The notes beneath the pieces were generated by a model. The model saw only the letters and a list, made by a program, of their open reading frames with translations. It made no database searches and was not told the origin of the DNA. The position numbers were made by a program, and so were the translations under genes. 64,000 nt of DNA from Terrimicrobium sacchariphilum (GTDB lineage: Bacteria; Verrucomicrobiota; Verrucomicrobiia; Chthoniobacterales; Terrimicrobiaceae). Where the stretch lies: NCBI RefSeq assembly GCF_001613545.1, contig NZ_BDCO01000002.1, positions 1,612,001 through 1,676,000 of the forward strand. The letters run 5' to 3'. Shown here piece after piece: positions 51,131 through 59,167 of this stretch; positions within the stretch are counted from its first letter, which is position 1, and each line of letters opens with the position of its first letter.

Positions 51131-52246
51131 CTAAGGATTGGACGGAAGAGATTTGACGCAGCGGAAGCCAATATGGCTCGTGCCGGTATCGGGGGTCGAA
51201 CCGCGACGGGCGGCAGGGCGATAGCTTTCGCAATAACTGGGAGAACAGAGAAAACTGCCGCCTTTGATGACCCGGCGCACGGTGCCGGGGACATCGGCTG
51301 GCGAGGGATCACCGGGCAGAATACGCTCCGGCTCTCCCGAGGCAGGGCCGCGGGGATCGCAGCACACCATGGTCTTGTTCTCGCCGCGTTCGGCGAATGC
51401 CGCCCCATGATAGATATCGGCGCACCAGTTCCAGACATTGCCGCCCATGTCATAGAGCCCGAATCCATTGGCAGGGAAGCTGCCGACGGGTGAGGTGCCA
51501 ATAAACCCATCGGCTGCCGTATTGTGATACGGAAAGTCCCCGGTCCAGCGGTTGGCATGGTATTTGCCATCGACGATCTCTTCGTCGCCCCAGGCATACC
51601 GCTGACCATCCAGTCCGCCCCGGGCGGCGTATTCCCACTCGGCTTCTGTGGGTAGACGCTTGCCCGCCCACTTGGCATAAGCCTCGGCGTCTTCCCATGC
51701 GATTTGGACCACAGGATGATTCTCGCGGCCCTTGATCGTGCTGCCGGGGCCTTCGGGATGCTGCCAGTTTGCTCCCGGTGTCCATACCCACCAGTTAGCC
51801 ATATTGTTAAGCGGCACGGGTCCGGCGGTGGGTTGAAAGACGAGAGAACCCGGTTGGAGCATTTCGTCCGGTGGCTTGGGCGTGCCGGGGGGAACCTGCT
51901 TCTTGATTTCCTCCCAGTCGACCGGCCGCTCCGCCACGGTCTTGTATCCCGTCGCTGCGACAAATTTTGCGTAATCGGCGTTTGTGACGGGGTAGATATC
52001 GATCAAAAAGGGTGAGACCTTCACGCGATGGGCGGGCTTTTCATTAGCTTGTGCATACGGTGCATCGGACCCCATCGTAAATTCCCCTCCAGGCAGGGCC
52101 GCCATGCCCGGTTCAGCTGCGGCTAAGCGCGGAACTACAGAGGACAGCGCAACGCTCAGCGCGACGAGCGCGATGAGGAGGCGGTTTCGATCCGTCGGAG
52201 TATTGCAGTTCAGAGACGAAAGCATTTCGGTTTGCTGGATTCCCAT
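51131..52246 (-). CDS. secreted formylglycine-generating enzyme (FGE/SUMF1-like)
   Basis: An enzyme oxidising the CxPSR cysteine of sulfatases to formylglycine. A signal peptide (LLIALVALSVALSSVVPRLAAA) precedes GEFTMGSDAPYAQANEKPAHRVKV. Also typical are IDIYPVTNADYAKFV, LPTEAEWEYAARGGL and GNVWNWCADIYHG. The copper-binding pair is Cys334 and Cys339 in GSFLCSPSYCESYRPAARRG, spaced as in characterised bacterial FGE, and it ends TSHIGFRCVK. It converges on the sulfatase. Because many FGE-fold proteins lack these cysteines, their presence makes true FGE activity likely. Export would place it in the periplasm. Confidence 0.9.
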   Translation of the reverse strand: MGIQQTEMLSSLNCNTPTDRNRLLIALVALSVALSSVVPRLAAAEPGMAALPGGEFTMGSDAPYAQANEKPAHRVKVSPFLIDIYPVTNADYAKFVAATGYKTVAERPVDWEEIKKQVPPGTPKPPDEMLQPGSLVFQPTAGPVPLNNMANWWVWTPGANWQHPEGPGSTIKGRENHPVVQIAWEDAEAYAKWAGKRLPTEAEWEYAARGGLDGQRYAWGDEEIVDGKYHANRWTGDFPYHNTAADGFIGTSPVGSFPANGFGLYDMGGNVWNWCADIYHGAAFAERGENKTMVCCDPRGPASGEPERILPGDPSPADVPGTVRRVIKGGSFLCSPSYCESYRPAARRGSTPDTGTSHIGFRCVKSLPSNP

Positions 52247-52365
52247 GGTCGATCTGTCGATGCCCCGTGCATAGCGCTCATCGCAGGAGTTTACTATGCC
52301 CTCGATTAATGGATAGGGAAGCCTTTACGTCCGCATCAATCGTGAGCGAGTTGGGTGGTCTGGAG

Positions 52366-53406
52366 CTATTTGCCGACTTCGACGTACTCTCCATCGTATT
52401 TTTCGGCGAGACGCTTGAGCACCTCGGGATGGCATTCCGACTCCGGGCGGGCGATCCAGATACAGTTTACCTTGGGCTTCTGAAAGTTCTTGCTTATGGC
52501 GTTATCGATCGCGCTGAGGGTCTTTCCGATATTATCCTTCGGGATCTGTCCATCGGTCATGAAGAAGATCAGATCGGGCGCTGGTGAGGCCAGCATGGCG
52601 TAGCGAAAGGGCTGCTTCCAGTCCGTACCGCCAGGTGCCGCCGATTGCTGGCGGAGATTGGACATAACGGAATCCACGTTCTCGGAACTGATGGAAATCC
52701 AAGGCGGGGAGTCGAGCTTTTCGTCCCCGACGAGGGAAAAGTCATCGTAGCCGGAGCCTTTTTTCCACTTGGAGTTAACTTCGCTGATTCGCTGGGTGGG
52801 CAGCCAGGCAGGGCCAGCCCAGAGGATGAGCATCACCTGCGTGCCAGGGGCGAGGGAGCGAAGGCTGCGCTCGAGTTCCTTCTCCATTTTGGTCCGAAAT
52901 GGACCGCTCATGCTCCCGCTATAGTCGAGGAGGAATGCGATCCGCTTTTTTGCCTGCATGTTGACACCGAAGAAGGGAATGGATCGTCCTCCCGGAGAGC
53001 CTCCTCCTCCGGCGAGTCCGCCGAGCGAACCTAGCGACGGGGAACTCGCTCCTGCCATCGATGAAGGCAGCATGGAATTCATTTGAGGCATGTCGGGCAT
53101 ATCCGGGAGGGCGATTTTCGAGGCCGCGTTGGCGGTGATCTTGCTTGTCATCGCCGGCATCATGGCCGAGGCGGGGGATTGGGGTGCGGCGACCTTGTAC
53201 TCCAGAACCCGACTGCTTGCCTGGGTGGATTTTCCTGCTCCCTGGAAGGTCACCTTGCGCTTGGTAACGATGCTCTGGACGACAAACGCAGTGGCGACGA
53301 CGAGGATCAGGACATGAACGGCGACACTGACCCAGAAGAACCAACCTTTCTTGAGTGAGCTGAATCGGTTTTGCAGCCAATGGGTGATGGCGACTTTGGC
53401 ATCCAT
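52366..53406 (-). CDS. VWA-domain protein with TonB-like N-terminal membrane anchor
   Basis: A 346-residue inner-membrane protein. A single N-terminal helix (WFFWVSVAVHVLILVVATAFVV) carries Ser27 and His31, spaced S-x3-H as in the TonB helix that couples to ExbB/ExbD. A linker rich in Ala, Pro, Met and Gly (residues about 60-150) follows, then a VWA domain with an intact MIDAS motif (LDYSGSMSG) and FMTDGQIP. ATG 53406 is the start before the helix; upstream codons look non-coding. It is last of a six-gene operon after ExbB and two ExbD genes (14-bp gap). Its role is inferred: force-transmitting or signalling partner of the ExbB/ExbD motor. Confidence 0.82.
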   Translation of the reverse strand: MDAKVAITHWLQNRFSSLKKGWFFWVSVAVHVLILVVATAFVVQSIVTKRKVTFQGAGKSTQASSRVLEYKVAAPQSPASAMMPAMTSKITANAASKIALPDMPDMPQMNSMLPSSMAGASSPSLGSLGGLAGGGGSPGGRSIPFFGVNMQAKKRIAFLLDYSGSMSGPFRTKMEKELERSLRSLAPGTQVMLILWAGPAWLPTQRISEVNSKWKKGSGYDDFSLVGDEKLDSPPWISISSENVDSVMSNLRQQSAAPGGTDWKQPFRYAMLASPAPDLIFFMTDGQIPKDNIGKTLSAIDNAISKNFQKPKVNCIWIARPESECHPEVLKRLAEKYDGEYVEVGK

Positions 53407-53420
53407 GGCGGGAGGGTGAT

Positions 53421-53879
53421 TTATTGGCTGACCGAATCGTCGGTGGTTGAGAATGTGACGCCCTTTACTTCGCATAGGGCGAGGGCATCGAGTACCTGGA
53501 TCGCACGGGAGTATGGAGTGTCGCCTTCGCTGACCAGTGTGACCAGCAGCTCGGTCCTGGCCGCGTCGGCGTTCTGCTTCAAGCGCTGCATCGCGGCGGA
53601 GAGTTGCGGCAGGCTTTTGTTGCTGGCCGCTGTCTCGATTGGTTCTTCGTTGAGCAACACGTCTCCGTTAGCCGAGATCGAGACGATCTGTTCGTCCGGG
53701 AAGTCGACCGACTCGGATGTTGGGGCATTGCCAGGGAGTTTTGTGTTGAGCTCGCGCTCGATTTTCACCGAGCCAGCCATCACCATAAAGAAGAGCATGA
53801 GGACAAACATCACGTCCAGCATGGGGGCGATCTGAAATCCCAGGTATCCCTCCTGATCATCAAGGTCAACGTGTCGCAT
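53421..53879 (-). CDS. ExbD/TolR-family protein (second copy)
   Basis: A 152-residue protein with one N-terminal membrane helix. The helix GFQIAPMLDVMFVLMLFFMVMAG carries the Asp that conducts protons in ExbD/TolR. The periplasmic part has INTKLPG-like NTKLPGNAP and FPDEQIVSISANGDVLLNEEPI, the family's fold. It differs clearly from the upstream ExbD, so the pair may form a mixed dimer. It is 6 bp after that gene and 14 bp before the VWA gene. Confidence 0.92.
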   Translation of the reverse strand: MRHVDLDDQEGYLGFQIAPMLDVMFVLMLFFMVMAGSVKIERELNTKLPGNAPTSESVDFPDEQIVSISANGDVLLNEEPIETAASNKSLPQLSAAMQRLKQNADAARTELLVTLVSEGDTPYSRAIQVLDALALCEVKGVTFSTTDDSVSQ

Positions 53880-53885
53880 GGTGAA

Positions 53886-54347
53886 CTAGTCCCTGTTGGT
53901 GGCGGAAAAGCTGATATCCGAAATCCCTGCCTGGGCGCAGGCCCCCATGGCCGCGGCGACATAGCGCACGGGGACATCGCGGTCGGCGCGGATGACCGCA
54001 CGATATTCCTCGGGCGAGGTGGCGGTGTCCCGGGTTTGATCCGAGCGGGCTTTGGCGCTCCGGAGCGGTTCCAGCATGCGGGAGGCATCCTCGTAGCTTT
54101 GATCGTCGAAGGTGAACCCCGCGCTATGCTTTTCGGCATTCCATTGCACGTTGACGATGGCCTCCCGGCGCATGTTTTCCTTCTTGGTCGCGTTTTGGGC
54201 GATGGGCAGTTTGATGTTTCGGTCCACTTTAAGAACCTGCGCGGAAGTGATCGTCATGAAGAAGATCAGGATGACCAGCAGGACATCGACCATCGGAGCA
54301 ATCTGAAACTCCGGTTCGCCGCTCTCGAGATTTCCACCGCCAGCCAT
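53886..54347 (-). CDS. ExbD/TolR-family protein (first copy)
   Basis: A 153-residue protein with FQIAPMVDVLLVILIFFMTIT, the proton-channel Asp inside the only membrane helix, then DRNIKLPIAQNA. The periplasmic domain is longer than in the second copy and includes EEYRAVIRADRDVPVRYVAAAMGACAQAGISDISF, matching the C-terminal ExbD pattern. It lies 12 bp after the ExbB gene. Confidence 0.92.
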   Translation of the reverse strand: MAGGGNLESGEPEFQIAPMVDVLLVILIFFMTITSAQVLKVDRNIKLPIAQNATKKENMRREAIVNVQWNAEKHSAGFTFDDQSYEDASRMLEPLRSAKARSDQTRDTATSPEEYRAVIRADRDVPVRYVAAAMGACAQAGISDISFSATNRD

Positions 54348-54359
54348 GGATTAAAGAGG

Positions 54360-55196
54360 CTAGGCGTTGACTGGAGAGGCTGCCTCGACTTCCTCAGCTT
54401 GCTGGGGAAGCGTCCAGTTGGGCTGTGCGGCATAAAGCTCCTCGCTGCCGAGATGAACGTCCTTGAGCAGGTCATAAGGCATGCGGCGGAACAGTCGGGC
54501 GATTTCATCCTGGAGGTCGTGCATTGCCCGGGAGAGGCGATTGCGCAGGAAGTAGAAGCAGCCGAAGGCCGGGATCGCGATGAAGAGGCCCGATGCGGTG
54601 GCGACCAGGACCTCGCCGATGGCAGCCGAGAGACTCGAGGGGTCGCCGATGCCGGAGGAGCCCAGGGTGGCAAACGCGCGAATCATCCCGGTGACTGTCC
54701 CGAGAAGTCCGATCATGGGCGTACAAACGCCGATGACGGAAAGGTAGCTGATGTAGGTGTTGACGCTGGAGTTGACCCGTACGACCTCGCCGTGGATGGC
54801 TTCTTCGGTCGCTGTTTTCCCTTCTCCGAGTCCCGATAGTCCGGCGCAGGCGACCCTCGCCAGCGGGGAGGGGTTCTTCTGGCAATACTCATAGGCATTG
54901 ACGTAATCGCCCTGCCGGAAAAAGGTTCGCAGGTTCTCCATGGTTGCCTCAGGCATCATGCGCTTGCGGCTGGTGCGCAGGACGCCTTCCCCGACGAGAT
55001 ACAGGGTGAGCAGAGAACATATGCTGATGGGGATCATGACCCATCCGCCTTCCTTGAGGGTTTCAAAGAGTGTTTTCTCGTGGACGCTGCCTGCTTCGCC
55101 TGCCGGACCTTCCTCCGCGAGACACAGCGGAGCAAAGCCGAGAAGCGCTATCAAAAGCAGAGCGTTCTTGATTCGATGGATTCTGTCTTTTTTCAT
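54360..55196 (-). CDS. MotA/TolQ/ExbB-family proton channel protein
   Basis: A 278-residue inner-membrane protein. It has a cleavable-looking signal segment (NALLLIALLGFAPLCLA), a first helix VMIPISICSLLTLYLVGEGVL, and two further helices in the conserved TolQ/ExbB block (SVIGVCTPMIGLLGTVTGMIRAFATLG and EVLVATASGLFIAIPAFGCFYFLRN). Threonines of the channel are conserved. It forms a proton-driven motor with the ExbD proteins encoded next. It overlaps the upstream TPR gene by 4 bp. Confidence 0.94.
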   Translation of the reverse strand: MKKDRIHRIKNALLLIALLGFAPLCLAEEGPAGEAGSVHEKTLFETLKEGGWVMIPISICSLLTLYLVGEGVLRTSRKRMMPEATMENLRTFFRQGDYVNAYEYCQKNPSPLARVACAGLSGLGEGKTATEEAIHGEVVRVNSSVNTYISYLSVIGVCTPMIGLLGTVTGMIRAFATLGSSGIGDPSSLSAAIGEVLVATASGLFIAIPAFGCFYFLRNRLSRAMHDLQDEIARLFRRMPYDLLKDVHLGSEELYAAQPNWTLPQQAEEVEAASPVNA

Positions 55197-56062
55197 TTGG
55201 TCTGGATGCTGGATGTGTCGGCGGGCCTGTTCTGTCGCCGCTCAAGACGCGCAAAATCGTCTTTCGCCGCCGCGAGTTCGGGTGACGCCGGGTAGAGACT
55301 CTTGAGATCCTGAAGGTAAAATGCCGTCCACTTCAGGTCATCCATCTGGAAGAACGCGCGGGCAGCCTCCAGCGTCGCGGCGGCCTGCAATTCCTTCACG
55401 CCTGGATAAAACACGCGAATACCCAGAAAGCCTTCCGCAGCCTCGCGAAATCGATCTTGCTGAGAGAGCGCCCGGGCGGTGAGGAATTTCAGCTCGGCCT
55501 TGGTGTGCGGGTCCGGGTCCTTCAGTGCCTCAGCGACCCTAGTGACGCTTTCACTGAGTTTGACACCGTGGAGTTGATCGGAGAGAGCGAGTTTTCGGAG
55601 GGCGGCGAGCGCGCCGGGTTGAGTATCCACCGGGAAATGGGTGGTGATCTCATCGTAGACCTGCGCGGCACCGGAACGATCGCCGGAGATTCGCAGTGCA
55701 TCGGCCTGCACCAGTGCCGCCTCCGCCCACCATTGGCCGGGGAGATCTTTGACGGGGCCGTAGAGTTGCAGTACGGGCCGCAGCATTGCGCGGGCTTCAG
55801 CGGGCTTGTTCTCACCCAGGAGCGACTTTGCGGAGCGAATCTCCGCAGGCTCCTCGGCATCAATGGTGGCAATACTGGAAAGCGGATAACCGACCTCCAT
55901 CTTTCCTCCTTCCGCCAGATCGGTCGGAACCCTAAGCGTTGCGCCGGATACGGAAAATGTCGCAAAAGGAATCCGGCGGCCATCTTTCAGAACGAGCTCC
56001 TGGGAATGCAGAGAAGCGGTCGCGATCAGCGCAAAAATGGCGGTGGGGAGTATGGCTTTCAT
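55193..56062 (-). CDS. secreted tetratricopeptide-repeat protein (smaller)
   Basis: A 289-residue exported protein. The signal peptide is MKAILPTAIFALIATASLHS. The mature part starts with a short beta unit (ELVLKDGRRIPFATFSVSGATLRV) and continues as helical TPR-like repeats (EIRSAKSLLGENKPAEARAML, QYDEITTHFP-like VYDEITTHFPV, ELKFLTARALSQQDRFREAAEGFLG). ATG 56062 overlaps the stop of the large TPR gene (TGATG), so translation is coupled. It probably lies in the periplasm as a partner of the motor. Confidence 0.82.
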   Translation of the reverse strand: MKAILPTAIFALIATASLHSQELVLKDGRRIPFATFSVSGATLRVPTDLAEGGKMEVGYPLSSIATIDAEEPAEIRSAKSLLGENKPAEARAMLRPVLQLYGPVKDLPGQWWAEAALVQADALRISGDRSGAAQVYDEITTHFPVDTQPGALAALRKLALSDQLHGVKLSESVTRVAEALKDPDPHTKAELKFLTARALSQQDRFREAAEGFLGIRVFYPGVKELQAAATLEAARAFFQMDDLKWTAFYLQDLKSLYPASPELAAAKDDFARLERRQNRPADTSSIQTK

Positions 56063-58932
56063 CACTGGGCGGACTGATGGGTGGCGAGTTCTTTCCGGGC
56101 TGTGGCGAACTCCGGAAGCTTCGATAAAGCATCCTGCCTTAGCATTTCCTGCCACGTCCGGATGGCCTCCTGGGGCTTGTTCATGCGGAGAAAGCAGTCC
56201 GCGCTGGCGAGATAGGAGCGTGCGACCCAATGGGGAAACTTGAGCCAGGAGACATAGACACGCTGAAAGTATGCGTTGGCCTCGGCGTATTTCTGCTGCT
56301 TGCGCTCAATTTCGCCAAGCCAGTAAAGGCTTTCCGCCGTGGGTTCGCCCCGCCACTGTCTGGTCGACGCCACCTGCTGGAAGGTCTTGGTCGCTTCACG
56401 GTATTGACTCATCGCCATCTGGGTTCGTCCCAGACCCACGAGGGCCTGGGGCATCCATGAGCCGGGGCGGGCGATCGCCGCCTGGAAGTGCTTTTGAGCA
56501 CCATCGGTGTCTCCGCCGAGCAGCGCGAGGCGGCCCAGTCCAACCTCAGCAGCATCGATATTGGCGCTCTTGGGGAAATCGCTTTTGAGGACCTCGTAAA
56601 ACGATTTCGCGCGCTCTGTGTCTCCCGCAGTCAGCAGCCGGTCGCCGGCCATGGCCAGCAGTGGAGCGCTCAGGTCTTCCGGTTTGAAGTCACGGGCGAT
56701 TTGATCCAGCAGGGCATTGGCGCGTTCGGGATTGCGCTTCAGGCGTGCGGCCTCAGCCTGCGCATAAAGAATGCGGGCCTTTACGAGAGGCAATTCGGTC
56801 TCTGGATCGGCGAGCGAGGAGGCGATCTCCTCGTCGATCCCCTGGGTCGTCCCGGCCTTATGATCGGCAGTGAGATTGTCTGCTCTTTTCCTGGATGCCA
56901 GTTGGGCGTAGAGGAGGAGAAGCTGTTCCACGCCGTCGCGCCGCCGGTCGGCAATGTAACGCTTTACGTTTTCCGCTGTGATGCGGCGGGCTTCCGTGGG
57001 CTGGCCGAGGCGCTCCCGGGCACGCCCGACCCAGTAGATCGCCATGACGTTCAGCGGGCTGTCGGGATGTGTATCGACAAATTCCTGGAACAGTTTTCCG
57101 ATGCTTTCCCAGTCTCCGGTCTTCTGGTACGACTTCTGTGCTTCCTGCAGGGCATACTGAAGCACCTCGTCAGTCCTCGCCAGACGTACTGCGGACGCAT
57201 AGGCGGCAGCTGCCTCGGGAAAGCGTTCGAGGGCTGCGTAGGTGTCGCCAAGCAGGGCGGCGTTTTCCGCCTGCAAGGGGTCCTCGGGAAATTCCTTTGC
57301 CCAGGACTGGCAGGAGGCGATCACCTTGTCGTAATCTTTTGCCGCGTAGTCCGCCACCTCCAGGCGGTATTTAGCCTCAGCGCGGAAGTTTCCCTTGGGA
57401 TACTTCTCCAGATATTGGTTGAACCCCTGAACTGCCCGATTGAGATCTCCCTCAAAGAAATAGCTTAGCCCGAGGCGACAGATGATTTCCTCGGCATATT
57501 CGCCGGAGGGGAATTCCCGGAGATAGCCTTCGTATTGCTTGCGCGCCTCGGGAAGCCGGCCTTGCATGAAATTCACGTTGCCCAAAAGATAGACCATTTC
57601 GCCGCGCCGGGGATTCTTTGGCTGATCTTTGAGAGCCACCCCAAAGAACGTGGCTGCGCTGGCGAGATCCTGATGTTGCAGGGCGAGCGCGCCGTTGAGG
57701 TAGGAGATTTCCTCCGCGCGTTCGCCTTTCGGAAACTCCTTCAGGTACTGAGCGCATGCTGCCTGGGTTTCCTTGTAGGGCACGATGTCGGCCATGGAGT
57801 AAATCCAGAGCGACATCATGCTTTCGCGCAGAGGACTCTTGGGAAATTCCTCCAGCATATGCCTGAGTACGAGGTAGGACTCCCATGGCCTGCCCGCGGT
57901 GGAATAGGCGCGGGCAATACGGAACCAGACCGACTCGTCAAATCCGGACAGTTGACGAAACCCGCCCAGCGCTTCCTCCGCGGCGGCAACTGCATTCTCC
58001 AGGTCCGCAAGACGCGCGGTGCCTGCCGCGTCCTGCGTGGCGGGTTTCTTCTTCTCGTTCTCTATGGCCTGCTTCAGCTCGGCGATCTTCTTTTCCTGGA
58101 GTGCAATCAAGTCTGCCTGCAATCGGGCCATTGCGTAATATGCCAGGGCATCGGCCAGCTCGCCTTTGTCGGAATAATGATCTCCCAGACTCAATGTCAG
58201 GATGTTTAGCTGGAGCGGATTGTCGATCCTGGCCGGATGATCCTGCAGAACGCGGATGACTCTGGATGCCTCATCCCAGCGCTCGGTCGAGAGCAGCGCC
58301 TCCGCCAGCATCTGGCTGGCCGCGGCCTTTTGCCTGCTGTCCGGCAGCGGCGGCTTTCCGGTCAGGGCCTCCAGCAAAGGAATCGCTTCAGCGGGCTTCT
58401 TTTCCTGCATGGAAAGCGAGGCCTGATAGAGCAGAATTTGATTCCGGTAAGCAGGAAGTTGCTGAAGGAGGGCAAACTGGGCTTTCGCTTTTGATGGAAC
58501 TCCGCTTTTTAGCGCTGCGATAGCCAGATTCATTCGCGCTTCATTCACCTTGGGCGAAGCGGGAAATTTCGAGAGAAATTTTTCCCAAGAGGATATGGCT
58601 GCGGAGTAGTTGGCGGTGTTAAAATTTGCCGCAGCCAGCGTAAGATAGGCTGCCTCGATCGCGGATTGCCATTCGGGCGGAGCGGAGGCGGGAAGCAGCG
58701 AGAAGAACTGGTTCAGATTTGTGATCGCACCAGCGAAGTCATTGGCGGAGAAGGCGGACATGCCATCGCCATGGGCCTTCATCACCTTCTCCGTCGTTGC
58801 CAGAGCGTCGGGAGCAGCCGGGGCTGCTCCGACGGCGCGGACTCCCGAGCACGCGATTCCGACCACCAATGAAGCAAGAACCACGCTGGTAGCGAGCGTG
58901 GTTCGTCTGGAGGAGGGACAAGCGAACGACAT
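56062..58932 (-). CDS. large secreted tetratricopeptide-repeat protein
   Basis: A 956-residue exported protein. After a signal peptide (LATSVVLASLVVGIACSGVRAVGA) it is nearly all TPR-like helix pairs, for example LTLAAANFNTANYSAAISSWEKFLSKFP, YLREFPSGEYAEEIICRLGLSYFFEGDLNRAVQGF and IERKQQKYAEANAYFQRVYV. Tol-Pal-associated YbgF and outer-membrane assembly proteins show similar repeats. It is the first gene of the operon. ATG 58932 is placed at the signal peptide; the upstream frame to 59250 overlaps the promoter and the RhaT gene. Suggested role: periplasmic scaffold. Confidence 0.82.
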   Translation of the reverse strand: MSFACPSSRRTTLATSVVLASLVVGIACSGVRAVGAAPAAPDALATTEKVMKAHGDGMSAFSANDFAGAITNLNQFFSLLPASAPPEWQSAIEAAYLTLAAANFNTANYSAAISSWEKFLSKFPASPKVNEARMNLAIAALKSGVPSKAKAQFALLQQLPAYRNQILLYQASLSMQEKKPAEAIPLLEALTGKPPLPDSRQKAAASQMLAEALLSTERWDEASRVIRVLQDHPARIDNPLQLNILTLSLGDHYSDKGELADALAYYAMARLQADLIALQEKKIAELKQAIENEKKKPATQDAAGTARLADLENAVAAAEEALGGFRQLSGFDESVWFRIARAYSTAGRPWESYLVLRHMLEEFPKSPLRESMMSLWIYSMADIVPYKETQAACAQYLKEFPKGERAEEISYLNGALALQHQDLASAATFFGVALKDQPKNPRRGEMVYLLGNVNFMQGRLPEARKQYEGYLREFPSGEYAEEIICRLGLSYFFEGDLNRAVQGFNQYLEKYPKGNFRAEAKYRLEVADYAAKDYDKVIASCQSWAKEFPEDPLQAENAALLGDTYAALERFPEAAAAYASAVRLARTDEVLQYALQEAQKSYQKTGDWESIGKLFQEFVDTHPDSPLNVMAIYWVGRARERLGQPTEARRITAENVKRYIADRRRDGVEQLLLLYAQLASRKRADNLTADHKAGTTQGIDEEIASSLADPETELPLVKARILYAQAEAARLKRNPERANALLDQIARDFKPEDLSAPLLAMAGDRLLTAGDTERAKSFYEVLKSDFPKSANIDAAEVGLGRLALLGGDTDGAQKHFQAAIARPGSWMPQALVGLGRTQMAMSQYREATKTFQQVASTRQWRGEPTAESLYWLGEIERKQQKYAEANAYFQRVYVSWLKFPHWVARSYLASADCFLRMNKPQEAIRTWQEMLRQDALSKLPEFATARKELATHQSAQ

Positions 58933-59019
58933 TTTTCCGAGATGTGATGGGGGTACTCTATGGGGAAATACAGTAGACTGACGTGTCTGGCGTATCCTTA
59001 AAGAAGCGATACGAAAAGA

Positions 59020-59048
59020 AAAATATATCGATTGAAAAGAAATGTCAA
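59020..59048 (-). promoter_or_regulatory. sigma70-type promoter of the TPR-ExbB-ExbD-VWA operon
   Basis: On the minus strand, TTGACA (59048-59043) is followed after 17 bases by TATTTT (59025-59020), about 88 bp before the ATG of the large TPR gene. The surrounding 235-bp gap to the RhaT gene is AT-rich and has no gene. An ATCGAT stretch in the spacer resembles the core of the palindrome at 49301. Confidence 0.65.
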
Positions 59049-59167
59049 CGAGGCGACCAGATGCATGCGGTCTGGTTGGAGAATGAGGGGAACCCCGGTT
59101 CAAGGGGCGCTCTTCTGATGAGCCGCGGGGATGACTATCGCGGCGATTTGCGCGGTTTTGGGAGGCG

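Noticed and set aside
51004-51963. 319-codon minus-strand frame overlapping the FGE gene
   Set aside because: It lies in another frame of the same strand; its Arg/Ser/Pro-rich translation is typical of a shifted frame, and the FGE frame carries all family residues.
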